This document shows positions 25,321 through 37,192 of a DNA stretch of 64,000 nucleotides, piece by piece. This stretch comes from Vicia villosa (taxonomy: Eukaryota > Streptophyta > Magnoliopsida > Fabales > Fabaceae). The stretch lies in assembly GCF_029867415.1 (NCBI RefSeq), contig NW_026706163.1:1-64000 (forward strand), given 5' to 3'. Both the position numbers and the translations under genes were made by a program. The first letter of the stretch is position 1, and each line of letters starts with the position of its first letter. The notes under the pieces are model-generated. The model was not told where the DNA came from. It did not search any database and saw only the letters and a list, made by a program, of their open reading frames with translations.

Positions 25321-27980
25321 AAAGTCTTCCCACTATTTTAAGAGCAAATTGTGAGAATACTTTGAAACATTTATGAGAGATAATGGTATAGTTTACTCTA
25401 AAAGTATGATATCAAGCAAATAGTTTCTGGTTCTGCTTTTGTTCATAATTTCTGTAATGTAGAAATTTGTTTTTGTGTTGCTATCTTATTTGATCCTGAA
25501 GTGATAATGGTATAGTTTACTCTAAAAGTATGTGTCGCACGCTCGCGAAAATGAACAAAGTCGCCACCAATATATTTATCCCAAAGAGGGAAAGGAATAT
25601 CAGGAAACGTAAGATGAATAAGAACGAGGTCTTTCGACCAGAGATAGGGTACGGGAGTCGGTTACGCAAGGGGAAGGTGCTAGCACCCCTCACGCCCATC
25701 GTACTCGATGGTATCCACCTATGTTTGTTGCTATCTAAAGGGTGTATAAATCTAAGGCTTAATGCTAAAGGAATGCATGCAAATGAAAGAAGAAGAAACA
25801 CGGGGAAAAAAAAGGTTTATAAATAGTTGTGCTCGCTTAGGCCCCGCGACCCAATGCCTACGTATCCTTTTCAGGAATCAGAGCGCCGTAGTTCGGCTCT
25901 TTAGTTTTTGTTTGTTTTTGTGTTTTTTAGTGGACGGAGTTACATTCGCAATCTAGCGTCAGGATAGCAGCTCGTTGAGTGGAGTCTTATGCGTTACCAG
26001 TCTGCGATCGAAAGGAAGCAACGTGTCCGTTTAAGGGAAAGAATGCCCCGGAGGCGAGATGAAGAAGAGATTCTGAGCATTTCGAGTGGAACCCTTAAGC
26101 AAGGGAGACTCGAGTTGCTCTATGGTTTGTGTTTTTTAGAAGTTGGGAACTTACGCCTGAATGGGACCCTTAAGCAAGGGAGATCCAAGCACTCGAACAT
26201 TCCCTTAAGCAAGGGACGTTCAAGCTTCCATTCCCTTTTTAAGATTTTCACTTTGTTTATTAGTGTTTTAAGTATTTTCTTTGTATTTTTTATGGGGAAT
26301 TTTATTCAAGTATTTATTAGATGTTTTAAGGTTGAAAAGGAAAAGAAACTAGCCTAAGCATGAAGGGAATTTCTACCTAATGTTATCATGGTTTCTACCT
26401 AAGGTTAGGATTAAAAGAAACATGAAAAATAAAGCACTAAGTAGAAAAAAAAATGACAATGGTATAATAGCACAAAATTACTCACAAGCATATATTGACA
26501 AGTCATGAATATAGTACAAAAGTGGACTAAAAAATACTACTATTCTTATGATTTTTTATGAAAGAAATAAGTTCTAATTCAAGCAAAAAGACTAAAAGAA
26601 AATAGCCTAATTACTATTATTTAGTGATTGATTTTATGTCAAAAATTACATTTATATGACAAAAATAATAGAGGAAAAAATTAGCCTTTTATTACCTAAA
26701 AAGAAAAGGAAAACAAACTAATTAAGACTTGAATCTATCATGAACAGGAGGTGCAAATTGCAAATACTGGAGGTCTGAGTAGTAAGGGCGCAGGGTCCAG
26801 GTCCGGCCCAAAAGTGATTATTGTTCAGCTTCCTAAACACCAAAAATAGTGTGTGCGCTGGGCTCAGGGGGTATGCGTAGCAAACTGGCCCAGTGTAGTT
26901 TTTGTTCAGATCTCTATAGCCAAAAAATATGACACGGGCCAAAGAGGAGGTGTGAGGCAATTAGGGCCCAAAGTCATTGCACAGCTTTGTCCATGTTATT
27001 GTTTCAGAATTTCATTCAATTATTCACAAATAAAAAATAAAATAATTAAATGAATAATTAAAAAATATAGAAAGGGGGTAAAGTTTCAGTTGCGACGTTC
27101 CATCTCCTTATTCCAACTCTCTCGTTCTCAAATTATCTCGCCGGAAATCGCCTCCCGGCGGCGACCATGGCGGAGATGCTTCCAAATATCCAAAACCTAG
27201 CACAACCTTGTTATCTTCCTCCGTTAATTTCGAATCCGCCATCATTTTCTCTCAACTTCCACTCGTTTTAGCCTGGATCTAAGTAAACATCTAAAACCCT
27301 AGGTTATACTAAAAGCTCAAACAAACGGTAATGGTGGCGAATTGAAGAGCGAGACCATGGGGGAAATGTTCACAGTTCGTCACTCTTCACAACAGTATCA
27401 AGAACAAGTAAAGAAGACGAAGAATGAAGGCTCGTAAAACTCACCTGGAATGAAGATCACAGTTGTGTATTTGGCGAAATAAACGCTAGATTGCGGTGAA
27501 GATGTTCAGGTGAGTCTTCGATGCTTCGATTTTCAGGTTCTTCTACTCTTTCTTCTTTGAATTTTTTCTTGATCTTTCTTTTGATTTCCGTTGTTGTTTT
27601 TTTTCTGTGTGAGTCTTTTCTGTGTTGTGTGAACCGTGTAGCTGAGTGTGAGATTTACGAGTTGCAGGCTTAGCTCCACTGTCAAGAGTTTCTAATGGAG
27701 AAACTCTTGCAGTTAAGAATTGAGGAGCGTGTAGTGAGGGTTTGGTATGAAGATGATGATGAATGGAGGTTCGCAGGGTTTGAGAGATGAAGATGAGAAT
27801 GGTTAGAGTTGATGGAGAGTGAATCGAGAGCTTGAAGTTGCAGAGTGATGATGATTGAATGAAGATGAATTGAAGAATGTGGAGAGAGAGAGAGAGAACT
27901 GAAAATGGAGAGTGTGAATGGTGGAGAGGCTTTAAAAATGGAGGGAGGTTTGAATATATAGAGATTGAGAGGGAAAAGTT

Positions 27981-28916
27981 TGAAATTCTGGACTCAGACA
28001 CGCGATGTCTAACAGGATGTCACGACATTACTATCTGAACGTTTTTAAACAAAAGAACAAAGAGTAAACAGATAAACAACACAGGAAAGTTGTTAACCCA
28101 GTTCGGTGCAAACACACCTACATCTGGGGGCTACCAAGCCAGGGAGGAAGTCCACTATAAGTAATATCAATTAAAGGTAATACAAATCAAGATTACGCCT
28201 TTCACTTAATATCTACCCAATGCAACTTCAATCTAAACAACTTAGACCAGAGATCCTACTCACTCCCCCTCAATCACAGCAGTGATTAAAACTAACCAAC
28301 GAATAACAAAAGAAGACACTCTTCAAGGACACAACTTGATCTTGCTTAAAAGCTTTGATCAAGTACAATAGTACTCTTGCTTAAAAGCTTTGAGTACTTC
28401 TTACAACTCAAAACAAAACGCCTAGACCAAGACAATCATCATGATGATTGTTTGGCTTACAAGAAAGCTACAACGAAAGACTTAAAAACAAAGAACTCTA
28501 AAAGTTTCTCAAACAAAAACCCCAACGTCAACAGCAGCACCTGCGTGGAATATATAGCCTTCATACAATACACCAGCTGGGCCTTGGATCCACAAAATAG
28601 TTTTAACCCTAATAAAACTAATCTCCATAAATCAAGGAACTAATAATAATAATAATCATCCAAGACGTCCTTGAAACAGATCAGAATCCATCATTACCAA
28701 ATAAAGCGCATAGGATCTTATCAGATCACATAACCATAAATAGTAATAGAAAAGAACGAACAGCTGCGAATGTCATGACATCGGCCTTGACATCAGGTAA
28801 AGGCCCGCATAAGGAAAGACTTCACAACAGCAGAATGCATGTCATGACACCAGTTATGACAAGATAGAACCACAATTAGTTTTACCAAAAATTACAGCCA
28901 ATCAACAACATCTACA
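27981..28916 (-). repeat. 3' LTR of the SIRE-type element
   Basis: 936 bp, TGAAATTC...CATCTACA on the plus strand. It differs from the 5' LTR at about 28573, 28830 and 28875 and by an extra TAA unit near 28642. The TATA-like word at 28551-28556 is conserved. The open frame at 28377-28643 recurs in the other LTR and is not a gene. Confidence 0.95.
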
Positions 28917-28918
28917 AA

Positions 28919-28930
28919 CTCCCCCTTTGG
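28919..28930 (-). other. Polypurine tract (plus-strand primer)
   Basis: On the element strand CCAAAGGGGGAG lies two bases before the 3' LTR start TGTAGATG. This is where a copia polypurine tract is expected. Confidence 0.85.
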
Positions 28931-29304
28931 CAAATTTTTGGCTAAAACACTAATAGATGTAAACAGATATCAGAGCATACACAACAGCCAACAACAGAAA
29001 AATAAATTCTGTAACAGAAAAATAAATTCTGTAAGCAACAACAGCAACTTGATTAATCACCAGAAAACCAGAAAACATCTACTTAATCAACTGTTATAGA
29101 AACCACTTGTCATTGTCAGGGAGAACCAGAGAAAACCCAAAATAAAGAAAACCACAAAACAACCATGTCCAAAAAAAACCAAAAGATCACCAAAATAACA
29201 GAACAACCATTACAACAAAACAACCACTACTACTACACTACCACTACCAATTACTCCCCCTTTTTAGCCACAAAAGGAGCCAAAGCATATTCAGCTTAGC
29301 AGAG

Positions 29305-31296
29305 CTAATCATCAGACCCATCACTGTCTTCATCACTAGAGCCACCAGGATTGACATCACTTGAGCTACTAGTCCATTCAGCAGCATCACTACTCCCACT
29401 CTCAGCACCCTCAGCCTCAGCATCCTCAGCTTCTTCCTCAGCCTCTTTGTCTTCATCCATATTGTCACCACCCTTTTCACCAGCAAGATCATCATCTGTA
29501 GACTGCTCAAGACTGTGGATGAGATTTTCAAGTTTCAGCTTCCTGTTGTCCAACTCTTGACAAGTCTCTTTTAGCTCAGCAATAAGAAGAGCTTTGTTCA
29601 CAAATTTGCTGGGTTGTGATGTCCCAGCAGATGTCTTGTCATCAGACCTCTGCAGCAGCTTGTAGTGAAAAGACAAAGCACTCTCCCTCTTACATACAGA
29701 ATCTTTACTTTTCAGAATTCCAGGGTGTTGCTTGAGGATTATTCCACATATCAGAGATGGGAAAGCAATGGGAAGCTTAGTAGCAGAGGTACCAACATGC
29801 CTCATAGTTTGATCAAATATGTAGGTCCCATAGTCAAATTTTGTCTTGGTTCCCACGGCATATATGAATCTTCCTAGGCCAACAACAATGGTGGAAGTGT
29901 GATTGGTAGGCACCCAGTTAGCAGCACCAATTTTGTGCAGCAATGCATACCTGACATTAAGAGAACTAGCTGACAGTTTGCTCTTTATGGGCCACTTCTT
30001 AACCTTACCACCAGTGATTACCTTGCAAACCTCATTATCAGTCACTTCAAGCTCAGGTTGAGCCTCAGCATCTCTACCTAGATATAGGTTGATAACAGCA
30101 GGGGAAAAATCTATACACTTTCTTCTAACATACACCTTATGAAAATCATCAGTTGTTCTATCACCACAATCTTGAGACAAATTCACAATGAATTCCTTCA
30201 CAAGCATTTCATAACACTTTGAAAAATGAGTAACAGTTTTAATCAAACCTGCAGCCTTGATGAGCTTCATGACCTCTTGACATTCCAGAGCATCATTTGC
30301 TAATTCTCTTTCCAGAGCCAGCCTTCTTTGATAGACAAACTTCCACTGAATAGCATTTGAAGCATAGTGCAAGTAAATGTTATCCAAAGGAACATCACGA
30401 ACCTTTGTGGAGGATTTTGTGACAGCAATCTTCTTCTTGGATGGGATGTCAGGGACATCACTTAAGACATCATCTTCTGGGACAGAAACACTTCTTTCCT
30501 TCCTCTTCTTCATAGTAGCCTTGCTCCCTGTGGTTGAAGGTTCAGCAAGGACCTTCTTGTCCTTCTTTATAGTGACCTTCTTTTGAGGAGTAACCTGAGG
30601 TTTGGAGAAATCTTGATCACAAGCCTGTTTGCCCTTACAAGTCTTGACTCTATGAGAGATGCTAGAGATGAGTTCATCATCAGCAATGTCAATAGAATCA
30701 TCCAGATCATCCAGATTCACCACATCATGCACAGTAGGGCCTTCATTAGGGGTTTCTTTAGAAACAGCAACAGGAACCTCTTCAGCTTTCTCAGGCTCAG
30801 GAATTTCAGCATCTTTAGTACCAGATGTTTCAACATTAACAGCTTCAGATGTCTCAACTTCTTTGGCACCTGGGATCTTCTCTTCAATGTTATCAACCGA
30901 TGTCTCAACATCACCCTGATCTTTGCTAGCATCATCTTGACCATCTTGATCATCTTTGCTGTTCTCAGAAGCAGACATCTGGGCTAGAGGAACGGATATC
31001 CCATCAACCTTGTGTCCTTCATTCAAGATTCTGGTGACAATACCTGCGATCGCATTGTGAACATAAGTAGAACCCTCTATACCTTGAACAGAAAAGGTTT
31101 CAGGAACAGATCCCCCAGTTGATTTTCTTGCATGCATCTTTCTTGGTAGATTACAAACAGTATCGGTAGCGGGAACAGAGTTCAATGGCACAACATCCAG
31201 CACAACATCTTGATCACTCACAACATTTGGTGCCCTAGAACCTGATGCTGTTTCAGAGGTAGGAGAAGATTTCTTTGAGGGAGAACTCTGAGACAT
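29305..31296 (-). CDS. Env-like third ORF of the SIRE-type element (663 aa)
   Basis: An uninterrupted 663-residue frame begins 200 bp after the pol stop and ends about 390 bp before the 3' LTR, the position of the env-like ORF in SIRE elements. Residues 1-310 are hydrophilic and low-complexity (Ser/Thr/Glu/Lys-rich, with basic clusters such as KKRKERS). Residues about 330-550 form a conserved block (YVRRKCIDFSPAVINLYLG, then NWVPTNHTS, then PIAFPSLICGII) that matches the putative plant transposon protein domain (PF20167-like). Next comes a short coiled-coil-like segment (ALLIAELKETCQELDNRKLK) and a strongly acidic tail rich in Glu, Asp and Ser. I see no signal peptide or clear transmembrane helix, so 'envelope' describes position and not function. 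It is probably expressed from a spliced or subgenomic mRNA, as inferred for the lineage. Confidence 0.9.
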   Translation of the reverse strand: MSQSSPSKKSSPTSETASGSRAPNVVSDQDVVLDVVPLNSVPATDTVCNLPRKMHARKSTGGSVPETFSVQGIEGSTYVHNAIAGIVTRILNEGHKVDGISVPLAQMSASENSKDDQDGQDDASKDQGDVETSVDNIEEKIPGAKEVETSEAVNVETSGTKDAEIPEPEKAEEVPVAVSKETPNEGPTVHDVVNLDDLDDSIDIADDELISSISHRVKTCKGKQACDQDFSKPQVTPQKKVTIKKDKKVLAEPSTTGSKATMKKRKERSVSVPEDDVLSDVPDIPSKKKIAVTKSSTKVRDVPLDNIYLHYASNAIQWKFVYQRRLALERELANDALECQEVMKLIKAAGLIKTVTHFSKCYEMLVKEFIVNLSQDCGDRTTDDFHKVYVRRKCIDFSPAVINLYLGRDAEAQPELEVTDNEVCKVITGGKVKKWPIKSKLSASSLNVRYALLHKIGAANWVPTNHTSTIVVGLGRFIYAVGTKTKFDYGTYIFDQTMRHVGTSATKLPIAFPSLICGIILKQHPGILKSKDSVCKRESALSFHYKLLQRSDDKTSAGTSQPSKFVNKALLIAELKETCQELDNRKLKLENLIHSLEQSTDDDLAGEKGGDNMDEDKEAEEEAEDAEAEGAESGSSDAAEWTSSSSDVNPGGSSDEDSDGSDD

Positions 31297-31495
31297 GTTG
31301 AGAGAAAATGGAAAACTGGGTAAAGGGTTGTGAAAGCAGAAACACAGAGAGATAGCGTGAGTGTGGAGGAGAGGTTTTGGAGGAATGGAAACTGTTTGGG
31401 TAACTTGTAAAAGGGGGGGGGAAATACACTTTAATGTGTAATGATATCAAAGATTTGGAGAGAGAAATAATGCTGGCCCCACACCCAATTAATTG

Positions 31496-34400
31496 CTATA
31501 ATCCTTCACAAAGACAAATGCCTAGTTTGCTTCTTAGATTTTCAAATTGATTTGCATCCAAGGCTTTTGTGAAAATGTCAGCCAGTTGAAGGTTTGTAGC
31601 AACATGTTCCAAGGCAATTATTTTATCTTCAACAAGATCTCTAATGTAATGATGTCTAATATCAATGTGCTTGGTCCTGCTATGCTGAATGGGATTCTTT
31701 GAAATGTTAATGGCACTTAAGTTGTCACAATATAATGTCATGACATCTTGCGTGACATTGTATTCTGTTAACATTTGTTTCATCCAAACAAGCTGAGAGC
31801 AACTACTTCCTGCTGCAATGTATTCTGCCTCTGCAGAGGACAAGGACACACAATTTTGTTTCTTGCTGAACCATGAAATAAGATTATTACCCAAGAAGAA
31901 ACATCCTCCTGAAGTACTTTTTCTGTCATCTGCACTTCCAGCCCAATCTGCATCACAATATCCAGTGAGAATAGGTTCACACCCATGAGAGTAGAGCATT
32001 CCATATTCACAAGTACCATTCACATATTTCAGGATCCTCTTGACTTGGTTGATATGGCTGATCTTAGGATCTGCTTGATACCTAGCACACACCCCAACAG
32101 CAAAAGCAATATCAGGTCTACTGGCTGTGAGATACAGCAGACTTCCTATCATGCTTCTATATAAACTTTGATCAACACAGGTTCCCTTTTCATCTTTGGA
32201 CAACTTTAAGTGAGTAGGAGCTGGTGTTCTTTTGTGAGAAGCATTTTCCATTCCAAACTTTTTAACAATGTTTTTAGCATACTTACTCTGAGAGAGAAAA
32301 ATTGAGTCTTCCATCTGTTTAACTTGCAGCCCAAGAAAATAAGTTAATTCTCCAACTAGACTCATTTCAAATTCTGATTGCATCTGATCAACAAAATGTC
32401 TAGTCATCTTGTCTGACATCCCCCCAAACACAATATCATCCACATAGATTTGAGCAATCAGGATCTTTCCTCCTTCATCTTTAACAAAGAGAGTTTTATC
32501 TATTCCTCCTTTCCTGTACCCATTACCAGTAAGAAACTCAGTTAGTCTCTCATACCAAGCTCTAGGGGCTTGTTTTAAGCCATAAAGAGCTTTTCTTAGT
32601 TTGTACACATAGTCAGGATGGTTTGGATCAGCAAAACCTTTAGGTTGCGCCACATAAACTTCCTCACTCTGGTATCCATTCAAGAAAGCACTCTTCACAT
32701 CCATCTGATACAGTTTGAATTTTAGAATACAAGCAACTCCTAGCAGTAATCTAATTGACTCAAGTCTAGCAACTGGAGCAAAGGTTTCATCAAAGTCAAT
32801 TCCTTCAACTTGAGTGTATCCTTGAGCAACTAGCCTTGCTTTGTTTCTGACAACAGTTCCCAGTTCATCTGACTTGTTCTTGTAAACCCATTTTGTTCCA
32901 ATGACATTAGTACCTTTAGGTCTTGGTACCAGCTCCCATACTTCATTCCTTTCAAACTGGCCTAGTTCTTCCTGCATGGCATTAATCCAGAACTCATCTG
33001 TTAAAGCTTCCTTGACATTTTTAGGTTCAATTTTTGACACAAAACAAGAGTTTGAAACTACTTCCCTTGACCTTGTAGTAATTCCACTGTTGAGATCACC
33101 TATAATAAGTTCACTAGGATGATTTTTTTGAACTCTTATTGATGGACTCTTGTTAGGAAGTTTAGTCTCAGATTCTGTGATAGTAGGACTGCAATCATCT
33201 TCTCTTGTAGATCCTTCAGCTGTAATATCCCAGAATGTTCCGACATCTTCTGTGACATCTGCTTGATTGTGGACATCATCAACCACAACATTTATGGACT
33301 CCATTATTATTCTGGTTCTTGAGTTGAACACTCTATAGGCTCTACTGTTTGTAGAGTAGCCCAGAAAGATTCCTTCATCACTCTTGGGATCCATCTTCCT
33401 TCTGTGATCTCTATCAGCAAGAATGTAACACTTACTACCAAACACATGGAAGTATTTGACAGTGGGTTTTCTTCCCTTCCAGATCTCATATAGGGTGGTA
33501 GAGGTTCCTTTTCTTAAGGTAACTCTATTATGGACATAACAAGCAGTATTCATGGCTTCAGCCCAGAAGTAGATAGGAAGATTCTTAGCATGGATCATGG
33601 CTCTGGCTGATTCTTGAATCGTTCTATTTTTTCTTTCAACAACCCCATTTTGCTGTGGAGTAATAAGGGAAGAAAATTCATGATGTATTCCTTCAGAGGA
33701 GCAGAAATCAGCAAACTTTTGATTCTCAAATTCCTTTCCATGATCACTCCTAATTCTCACAACACCATTTTCTTTTTCTCTTTGAACTCTTTGACATAGG
33801 TCCTTGAAAACATCAAACACATCTGATTTTTCTCTGATGAAATTTACCCAAGTGTATCTGGAGTAGTCATCTACCACCACATAAGCATATTTCTTTCCTC
33901 CAAGACTTTCTATTTGCATTGGTCCCATCAAGTCCATATGTAGCAGTTCAAGAACTCTGGAAGTAGTCAGATGTGTAACCTTTGGATGTGACATCCTGGT
34001 TTGTTTTCCTACCTGACATTCACCACATATTCTTCCCTCATCAATTTGTAGCTTAGGAATTCCTCTCACAGCTTCCAGAGAAATAATCCTTTTCATACCC
34101 CTTAGATGAAGGTGACCAAGTTTTTGGTGCCATAGCTTTGCTTCTTCTTCCTTAGAGCATACAGTAGAATAGCTGGATTCATGAGACACCCACAAATAGC
34201 AGTTATCTTTGGATCTGACACCCCTCATAACTACTTCCTTTTCTTCATTAGTAACCACACACTCAGCTTTAGTGAAGTTGACTTGGTATCCTTGGTCACA
34301 GAGTTGACTGATGCTTATGAGATTAGCAGTCAGGCCTTTGACCAACAAAACACCTTCTAAATTTGGCACTCCTGAACAGTCTAATTTTCCAACTCCTTTG

Positions 34401-36190
34401 ATTTCTCCTTTAGCTCCATCACCAAAGGTTACATAACTAGTAGAATGACTCTTGATATCAACAAGCAGATTCTTGAGTCCAGTCATGTGTCTGGAACATC
34501 CACTGTCAAAATACCAGTCTTCTTTGGCTGAAACTCTAAGAGATGTATGGGCTATTAAGGCCATATTTTTAGGTTTCCATTGTTGCTTCTGGACGGGCAT
34601 GATCTGCTTAGGTCTGTAGTAAGGAGCTTGATCTGGGTATCCATATAATCTGAAGCAAAAAGGCTTAATGTGTCCAAATCTTCCACAGTAATGACATCTC
34701 CATCTTTGAAACTTTCTCTTCATTTCACTTTTCTCGTGATGTTGAGTCACATGTTTTGACATCGGTTTCAACATCTCAGCTTCAGGTTTAGTTCTGCTAC
34801 TATCTTGGAAATGTTTCTTTGCACCAACAAATCCTATACCAGACATATCTCCTGAACTTTTTCCAACCTGCAAAATCTCCTCCAACATATCCGTGCCACT
34901 GTTCAACATTTTTACAGATTTTGACATCTGATCAAGTTTGGATTGCAACATGATAATTTCACTATTCAGTTCAGATATAGTTTCACTAAGCCCTTTGTTA
35001 TCAGCCTCCAACTGAGCTATGTATTTCTTCTGCTTTTCACCTTGTTGACACACTTCAGCACTTCTGATACACAGCTTTCTGTAGGAGGTTGCCAGCTCTT
35101 CAAAGGATAGCTCATCTTCACTAGAATCTTCATCAGAATTGCAAACTCCAGTAAGGGTTGTGACATGTTTGGCTGATTCTTCTTCAAAATCACTCTCAGA
35201 ATCTTCATCAGACCAGGAGACTGACAAACCTTTCTTTTGTTTCTTGAGATAAGTAGGGCATTCAGCTCTAATATGTCCATACCCTTCACATCCATGACAT
35301 TGAATCCCTTTGCTGTGATTGTACTTTTCTTCTGGTTTAGCTCTTCTGCCAGAGTCATAAGATCTACTGATGTCAGATGAGATGTTCTTGGCATTAGGTC
35401 TTGGCTTCTGATCCATTCTTCTCATAATTTTGTTGAATTTTTTGCCAAGCATAGCTATAGATTCAGATAGATTCTCTTCTCTACTTTCCTCTACTTCTTC
35501 TTGAAAGTTGGACACAAAAGCTATGCTTTTGTTCTTCTTTTCAGAATTTTCACTGATTCCCATCTCAAAGGTTTGAAGAGATCCAATTAACTCTTCTACC
35601 TTCATTTTGCTGATGTCCTGTGTCTCTTCTATAGTTGTAACTTTCATATCAAATCTCTTAGGTAGGGATCTAAGAATTTTTCTCACCAGCTTTTCATCAG
35701 ACATTTTCTCTCCCAAAGCTCCTGAGGTATTAGCAATATCCAGTATATTCATATGAAAATCCTTAATACTTTCATCATCCCTCATCCTTAGATTTTCAAA
35801 CTTTGTAGTTAGCAGTTGAAGTCTTGACATCTTCACTTTGGAGGTGCCCTCATGAGTAGTCTTGAGGGTATCCCAGACATCTTTGGCTAGTTCACACTGG
35901 TGCACCAGTCTGAAAATATTCCTGTCAATTCCATTGAATAAAGCATTTAAGGCTTTAGAGTTGCCAAGCGCCAATGCCTCTTCATCTTTGTCCCATTCTT
36001 CCTCTGGTTTAAGAGTTTTCTTGCCATCTTTATCAGTAATAACAGGATGTTCCCATCCTTTGTTCACAGCTCTCCATGCTTTACTATCCACGGATTTCAG
36101 AAAAGCCACCATGCGAGGTTTCCAATAATCATAATTAGAACCATCCAGAATGGGTGGTCTAATCACAAATCCACCACCTTCTTTGTCCAT
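31496..36190 (-). CDS. Copia gag-pol polyprotein (1564 aa), intact
   Basis: The polyprotein is a single open frame. Gag occupies about residues 1-540, with a UBN2-type core ([13 protein letters not shown] near 15) and CCHC zinc knuckles at about 298-311 ([14 protein letters not shown]) and 499-512 ([14 protein letters not shown]). The aspartic protease has its DSG at 562-564. Integrase has an HHCC region (WHQKLGHLH...CGECQVGK, about 687-730) and the D,D35E triad at Asp753, Asp816 and Glu852. Reverse transcriptase has [11 protein letters not shown] near 1120 and catalytic YVDD at 1249-1252. RNase H ([47 protein letters not shown]) runs to the end. The order protease-integrase-RT-RNase H is diagnostic of Ty1/copia. 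No stop or frameshift is visible, and gag and pol share one frame with no recoding site. The start ATG lies about 70 bases after the LTR and follows the primer-binding site. Confidence 0.97.
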   Translation of the reverse strand: MDKEGGGFVIRPPILDGSNYDYWKPRMVAFLKSVDSKAWRAVNKGWEHPVITDKDGKKTLKPEEEWDKDEEALALGNSKALNALFNGIDRNIFRLVHQCELAKDVWDTLKTTHEGTSKVKMSRLQLLTTKFENLRMRDDESIKDFHMNILDIANTSGALGEKMSDEKLVRKILRSLPKRFDMKVTTIEETQDISKMKVEELIGSLQTFEMGISENSEKKNKSIAFVSNFQEEVEESREENLSESIAMLGKKFNKIMRRMDQKPRPNAKNISSDISRSYDSGRRAKPEEKYNHSKGIQCHGCEGYGHIRAECPTYLKKQKKGLSVSWSDEDSESDFEEESAKHVTTLTGVCNSDEDSSEDELSFEELATSYRKLCIRSAEVCQQGEKQKKYIAQLEADNKGLSETISELNSEIIMLQSKLDQMSKSVKMLNSGTDMLEEILQVGKSSGDMSGIGFVGAKKHFQDSSRTKPEAEMLKPMSKHVTQHHEKSEMKRKFQRWRCHYCGRFGHIKPFCFRLYGYPDQAPYYRPKQIMPVQKQQWKPKNMALIAHTSLRVSAKEDWYFDSGCSRHMTGLKNLLVDIKSHSTSYVTFGDGAKGEIKGVGKLDCSGVPNLEGVLLVKGLTANLISISQLCDQGYQVNFTKAECVVTNEEKEVVMRGVRSKDNCYLWVSHESSYSTVCSKEEEAKLWHQKLGHLHLRGMKRIISLEAVRGIPKLQIDEGRICGECQVGKQTRMSHPKVTHLTTSRVLELLHMDLMGPMQIESLGGKKYAYVVVDDYSRYTWVNFIREKSDVFDVFKDLCQRVQREKENGVVRIRSDHGKEFENQKFADFCSSEGIHHEFSSLITPQQNGVVERKNRTIQESARAMIHAKNLPIYFWAEAMNTACYVHNRVTLRKGTSTTLYEIWKGRKPTVKYFHVFGSKCYILADRDHRRKMDPKSDEGIFLGYSTNSRAYRVFNSRTRIIMESINVVVDDVHNQADVTEDVGTFWDITAEGSTREDDCSPTITESETKLPNKSPSIRVQKNHPSELIIGDLNSGITTRSREVVSNSCFVSKIEPKNVKEALTDEFWINAMQEELGQFERNEVWELVPRPKGTNVIGTKWVYKNKSDELGTVVRNKARLVAQGYTQVEGIDFDETFAPVARLESIRLLLGVACILKFKLYQMDVKSAFLNGYQSEEVYVAQPKGFADPNHPDYVYKLRKALYGLKQAPRAWYERLTEFLTGNGYRKGGIDKTLFVKDEGGKILIAQIYVDDIVFGGMSDKMTRHFVDQMQSEFEMSLVGELTYFLGLQVKQMEDSIFLSQSKYAKNIVKKFGMENASHKRTPAPTHLKLSKDEKGTCVDQSLYRSMIGSLLYLTASRPDIAFAVGVCARYQADPKISHINQVKRILKYVNGTCEYGMLYSHGCEPILTGYCDADWAGSADDRKSTSGGCFFLGNNLISWFSKKQNCVSLSSAEAEYIAAGSSCSQLVWMKQMLTEYNVTQDVMTLYCDNLSAINISKNPIQHSRTKHIDIRHHYIRDLVEDKIIALEHVATNLQLADIFTKALDANQFENLRSKLGICLCEGL

Positions 36191-36245
36191 AGTACCAGAA
36201 AATACTGTCCCTAGATCTCACCCAGTAAAAACAGGCAGGGTGCCT

Positions 36246-36257
36246 GCTCTGATACCA
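36246..36257 (-). other. Primer-binding site, initiator tRNA-Met
   Basis: On the element strand TGGTATCAGAGC follows the 5' LTR end (TTCA) after two bases. This is complementary to the 3' end of plant initiator methionyl tRNA, the usual copia primer. Confidence 0.95.
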
Positions 36258-36259
36258 AT

Positions 36260-37192
36260 TGAAATTCTGGACTCAGACACGCGATGTCTAACAGGATGTC
36301 ACGACATTACTATCTGAACGTTTTTAAACAAAAGAACAAAGAGTAAACAGATAAACAACACAGGAAAGTTGTTAACCCAGTTCGGTGCAAACACACCTAC
36401 ATCTGGGGGCTACCAAGCCAGGGAGGAAGTCCACTATAAGTAATATCAATTAAAGGTAATACAAATCAAGATTACGCCTTTCACTTAATATCTACCCAAT
36501 GCAACTTCAATCTAAACAACTTAGACCAGAGATCCTACTCACTCCCCCTCAATCACAGCAGTGATTAAAACTAACCAACGAATAACAAAAGAAGACACTC
36601 TTCAAGGACACAACTTGATCTTGCTTAAAAGCTTTGATCAAGTACAATAGTACTCTTGCTTAAAAGCTTTGAGTACTTCTTACAACTCAAAACAAAACGC
36701 CTAGACCAAGACAATCATCATGATGATTGTTTGGCTTACAAGAAAGCTACAACGAAAGACTTAAAAACAAAGAACTCTAAAAGTTTCTCAAACAAAAACC
36801 CCAACGTCAACAGCAGCACCTGCGTGGAATATATAGCCTTCATACAATACAGCAGCTGGGCCTTGGATCCACAAAATAGTTTTAACCCTAATAAAACTAA
36901 TCTCCATAAATCAAGGAACTAATAATAATAATCATCCAAGACGTCCTTGAAACAGATCAGAATCCATCATTACCAAATAAAGCGCATAGGATCTTATCAG
37001 ATCACATAACCATAAATAGTAATAGAAAAGAACGAACAGCTGCGAATGTCATGACATCGGCCTTGACATCAGGTAAAGGCCCGCATAAGGAAAGACTTCA
37101 CAACAACAGAATGCATGTCATGACACCAGTTATGACAAGATAGAACCATAATTAGTTTTACCAAAAATTACAGCCAATCAACAACATCTACA
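36260..37192 (-). repeat. 5' LTR of the SIRE-type element
   Basis: The 933-bp copy is nearly identical to 27981-28916. It supplies the promoter of the element, followed by roughly 550 bp of R and U5 up to the primer-binding site. Confidence 0.95.
36826..36840 (-). promoter_or_regulatory. TATA-like box in the 5' LTR
   Basis: On the element strand the LTR carries GCTATATATTCC, the only good TATA match in the LTR that I noticed. The transcription start would be about 30 bases downstream, near 36800. The same word is kept in the 3' LTR at 28551-28556. Confidence 0.45.

Larger units (their letters stand above)
27981..37192 (-). mobile_element. Full-length SIRE/Maximus-type Ty1/copia retrotransposon
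   Basis: The 9212-bp element has LTRs of 936 bp (27981-28916, the 3' LTR) and 933 bp (36260-37192, the 5' LTR), with TG/CA ends and a perfect 5-bp duplication AAGTT (27976-27980 and 37193-37197). By eye the LTRs differ by three substitutions and one TAA unit. The order on the minus strand is LTR, primer-binding site, gag-pol, env-like ORF, polypurine tract, LTR. An ORF between pol and the 3' LTR, together with the long gag containing two zinc knuckles, defines the SIRE/Maximus lineage. All coding parts are open, so this copy may be autonomous. Confidence 0.95.

Noticed and set aside
25530..26357. Plus-strand frames of 98 and 122 aa
   Set aside because: They lie within conserved non-coding blocks of the Ogre-like LTR (GTCGCCACC and CTAGCACCCC region).
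27543..28001. 152-aa minus-strand frame as a gene
   Set aside because: It is Ser/His/Leu-rich low-complexity sequence in the Ogre-like LTR and runs into the SIRE LTR boundary; no domain is visible.
28377..28643. 88-aa frame as a gene
   Set aside because: The identical frame recurs at 36656-36922 because both lie in the two LTRs of the same element.
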